Assembly: GCA_907164885.2 (NCBI GenBank)
Contig: OU015495.1
Location: 99,198,832-99,262,831 of the forward strand
Reading direction: 5' to 3'
Length of the DNA: 64,000 nt
Source: Dolomedes plantarius
Taxonomy: Eukaryota; Arthropoda; Arachnida; Araneae; Dolomedidae
In this document: in pieces, positions 61,589 to 64,000 of the stretch
Position numbering within the stretch: position 1 is the stretch's first letter
How the letters are laid out: the number at the start of each line of letters is the position of its first letter
Notes under the pieces: generated by a model
What the model saw: the letters and a program-made list of their open reading frames with translations, nothing else
What the model was told of the DNA's origin: nothing
Databases searched by the model: none
Translations under genes and position numbers: made by a program

Positions 61589-61601
61589 CCCCCCCCCCCC
61601 C
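61589..61601. repeat. poly(C) tract, 13 nt
   Basis: A run of C. Confidence 0.95.
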
Positions 61602-61799
61602 ATCTTCGTACGTAGCAAAAACAGTCAATGTTTGACGAGACGAGACACGCAAAAAGAACAACTCCAGCCCTCGGATAATGACTCATACAACTGTCAAACT
61701 TCGCGACTGAATAAAAGGGAGAGAGAAAGGGAAATGTGTTATTCTGGTTCGGTTGTCAGGAAAAACTCGGAACCTACGGCCTTAACCTCAGGACATGCA

Positions 61800-62940
61800 A
61801 AAATTTCGATGAGAGGCTATTGGCATCTCATCAGAGCGCGTACATAATATTTCGTATCAATTTTGAATATGAGAAAGCAGTCGGTAAGGTGAGTGCCACA
61901 TTTGCTGACTACTGATCAAAAACGTGAATGACTGAACACTTTGAGGCACAATTTGGAGCTGTTTCCAAGAAATCCAGATAAATTTTTCGTCGCTTCGTAA
62001 TAATTGATTAAACTTGAATACACCATTACCTGCTAGAAGCGGAAGAACAGTGGGATGGAGCAGGTGAACCTACACCAAAGAAAGCGAAACGGTTCCATCG
62101 GAAGATATGGTTATGGTCACTGTTTTCTGGAACATCCATGGTATATTCTATATTCTATATTGTCTACTTGGAAAAGAGAGAAACAATCACCATAAATTAC
62201 TATGCAACTTTACTGGATCGTTTGATTAGCGAAGTTAAGACAAAAAGGCCACTTTTAGTAGGGGGGAAAAAGTTCTTTCCCTTCATGTAAATGCTCCGGA
62301 TCATTCATCTGCAATTACGGACGCAAAAATGTTAGAATTAGGCTACGGAACTTTCCGCCACCCTTCGTATTCTCCATAATTGGCCCCCAAGGTCTACTAT
62401 TTGTTCCCGAAAATTCCTGCAAGGCAGAAATTTGCATGAAATTTTGAACGATTGTTGAAACAAAAACATTCTGCACAACTGGACAACTCTTACTTTATGG
62501 AAAGGATGAAAAAGCTTGAAAATTATTGGACCAAAAGTATCGACCTTAGATGAGATTAAAAAAAAAATAATAAAATATTACCTTTGCATGGACTTATCAA
62601 ACAAGCCAACAATTTTGTGTAGTAAAAATAATGTACAATCCGAAATGTTTTATCGAAAACAGAAGATTACACAATGAAACAACTTATTAACTTCCCTGCT
62701 ATACAGCATATGAAAAGAAATAAACATACAATATAAAATAAATAAAAATTCAACTAGATTATAGAGCTTTTAAGTACTGTAACAACATAACGGACAAAAA
62801 ATTACTTTTCCGCGAATAGTTTGATCATTACGATTAACAAACCAAGACAAGTGAAGTATAAAATATTTATTAAAGTAAATACTCAATAAAAAGTTTAGTG
62901 TGAAATAAAAAAAAACATGCATATCCTCTGATTACCGTAA
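61800..62940 (+). pseudogene. decayed mariner transposase copy 2
   Basis: Fragments on the plus strand read HNLELFPRNPDKFFVAS, then after frameshifts LHVNAPDHSSAITDAKMLEL, then GYGTFRHPSYSP-LAPKVYYLFP and ERMKKLENYW. These follow the mariner order: pre-core, second Asp region, PHPPYSPDLAP region, C-terminus. The second Asp motif (HDNA) reads HVNA and the SPD motif has a stop. It shares about 450 bp of order and wording with copy 1 at 57480-58040, in the same orientation 4.4 kb away, so the two belong to one subfamily. Confidence 0.8.
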
Positions 62941-64000
62941 TAGTTCCACATGGTGGAATATTGGTATCAAGGTTTGGAGACCAGAGTTCTACCCCAGTCC
63001 AGACAGAAAGTTGCGCCTGATGTATCAATTCACATACTTGATTGAATACAGATCATGAAGACATTCAATTCTACATAAAAACAAACACAACACCCCCCCC
63101 CCCCCAAAAAAAAAAGGTAGGGGGGGCGAATACACAAAAATACTGAAACGTATTTAAAAGAAAACAATATTAAAGAGTAAAATAACTTTTAAACTGCGAG
63201 ATTGTTACGTTTTGAGAAAGGAACTGACGTAAATCTTAAAAAAAAGAAATTCATGTCGACTATGAAGTTTCTTTACTTTTTTTCCATTGAAAAATTTCCA
63301 TATCAGTTCCTGTTTTGTAAAATACAAATATATTTTTAAAAAAACTTTTCAAAAATCCAATGTACTCAAAGGATACCGGGCCTCATGACAGACCCCTAGG
63401 GTATCAGGTTCATGAAAACTTAGCCCCACTTATCCCGTCTCGTCAGACCTTTTATCAGTTTTCAGTAACATTATATTATGTATATTTTTGGACTGTTTAA
63501 ACACTTTTTTGACTACTTTTTCCCTCAATATAATAGGAAATTTGAAAATAAAATAAAGTTTTTAAATGACTTTTTTAAAACGAGTTTTAAAGTTATCATG
63601 GAAATAAACATTCATTATGGGCAACATCTGAGTGGCTAACAGGCTAGAGACCTCAACAAGCAAAACTAATTTTATTTCAAACAGAAGTTTCATTATATTC
63701 AATTAAAAGCAAAGACTGAAATTTTAAAAAAAATCCCAAAAGCGTTGACACATTCTCCTTTTCTTCAGAAAATGAAAATATTAATTGTATTCAATACGTA
63801 AAAAATATGCTATACAATATTAAAAAAATTATACCAAAAAGGTATTTACTCGAGAAAAAAAAATCAAAGAAATAAAAACCTCGCAATTCATTACTTAATT
63901 AACTAATAAAATAATACATTTTGAAAATTTTATTAGTTAATTAATTAGTTAGAAATTTTATTAGCTATATTTATATGTCACCAACGTTTTTACACGACGT
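62941..64000. other. AT-rich terminal part of window, nothing recognised
   Basis: It contains C13 followed by A10 and GGTAGGGGGG (63093-63127) and a short palindromic TTAATTAACTAATAA/TTAGTTAATTAATTAG region (63895-63955). No gene is visible. Confidence 0.6.

Noticed and set aside
61200..61847. ORFs of 66-100 codons around two poly(C) tracts
   Set aside because: Pro/Gly runs come from homopolymers. The frames overlap on both strands and have no motifs.

Overview
This is a stretch of AT-rich animal nuclear DNA. It has spliced exons with GT/AG borders, long introns, many microsatellites and a dense load of cut-and-paste DNA transposons. The one host gene I can support is on the minus strand: an orthologue of the dual-specificity kinase DYRK1A/minibrain (mnb). 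Its sequence resembles arthropod Mnb, for example [18 protein letters not shown] in the kinase N-lobe and [13 protein letters not shown] in the hinge region. An arthropod is therefore likely. The base composition and large introns would suit a chelicerate such as a spider, scorpion or horseshoe crab, but the window does not settle that.

Layout. Positions 1-653 are probably the mnb 3'UTR. Positions 654-23114 hold eight coding exons, read right to left, that encode about 770 residues from the first ATG visible in the window. All exons join in phase (introns phase 0,0,1,0,0,0,1). Any earlier 5' exon and the promoter were not identified. The introns carry a deleted mariner, an adjoining candidate solo LTR, a piggyBac deletion derivative, a degenerate Tigger/pogo copy and several short hAT elements.

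Positions 23115-64000 have no host coding gene that I can recognise. This part is a mosaic of microsatellites, poly(G)/poly(C) tracts, MITEs and transposase relics. Elements with both ends visible include a rosa-type DD41D Tc1/mariner element (51834-53130) with only two stop codons in its transposase, a piggyBac remnant (53558-54145), several hAT elements with 8-bp target duplications, two pogo-like MITEs, a Tigger remnant and a Harbinger-like MITE. There are also two related decayed mariners, two tRNA-derived SINE heads, an unclassified roughly 600-bp repeat present in two copies, and several local duplications. Between these lie less AT-rich patches with homeodomain-type and RFX-type motifs (about 26.6-26.9, 30.6-31.0, 35.1-35.9, 37.8-38.0, 58.3-59.1 and 60.8-61.0 kb). 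They are candidate promoters, enhancers or untranslated exons, unproven from sequence alone.

I see no CRISPR array, operon, functional tRNA or rRNA gene, or clear new multigene system. The most unusual items are the nearly intact DD41D element, a piggyBac derivative whose 44-codon ORF keeps only the start and the cysteine-rich tail, a six-residue insertion in the conserved kinase N-lobe of Mnb, serial hAT insertion at one target site, and the confinement of long poly(G)/poly(C) tracts to the non-genic side of the window.
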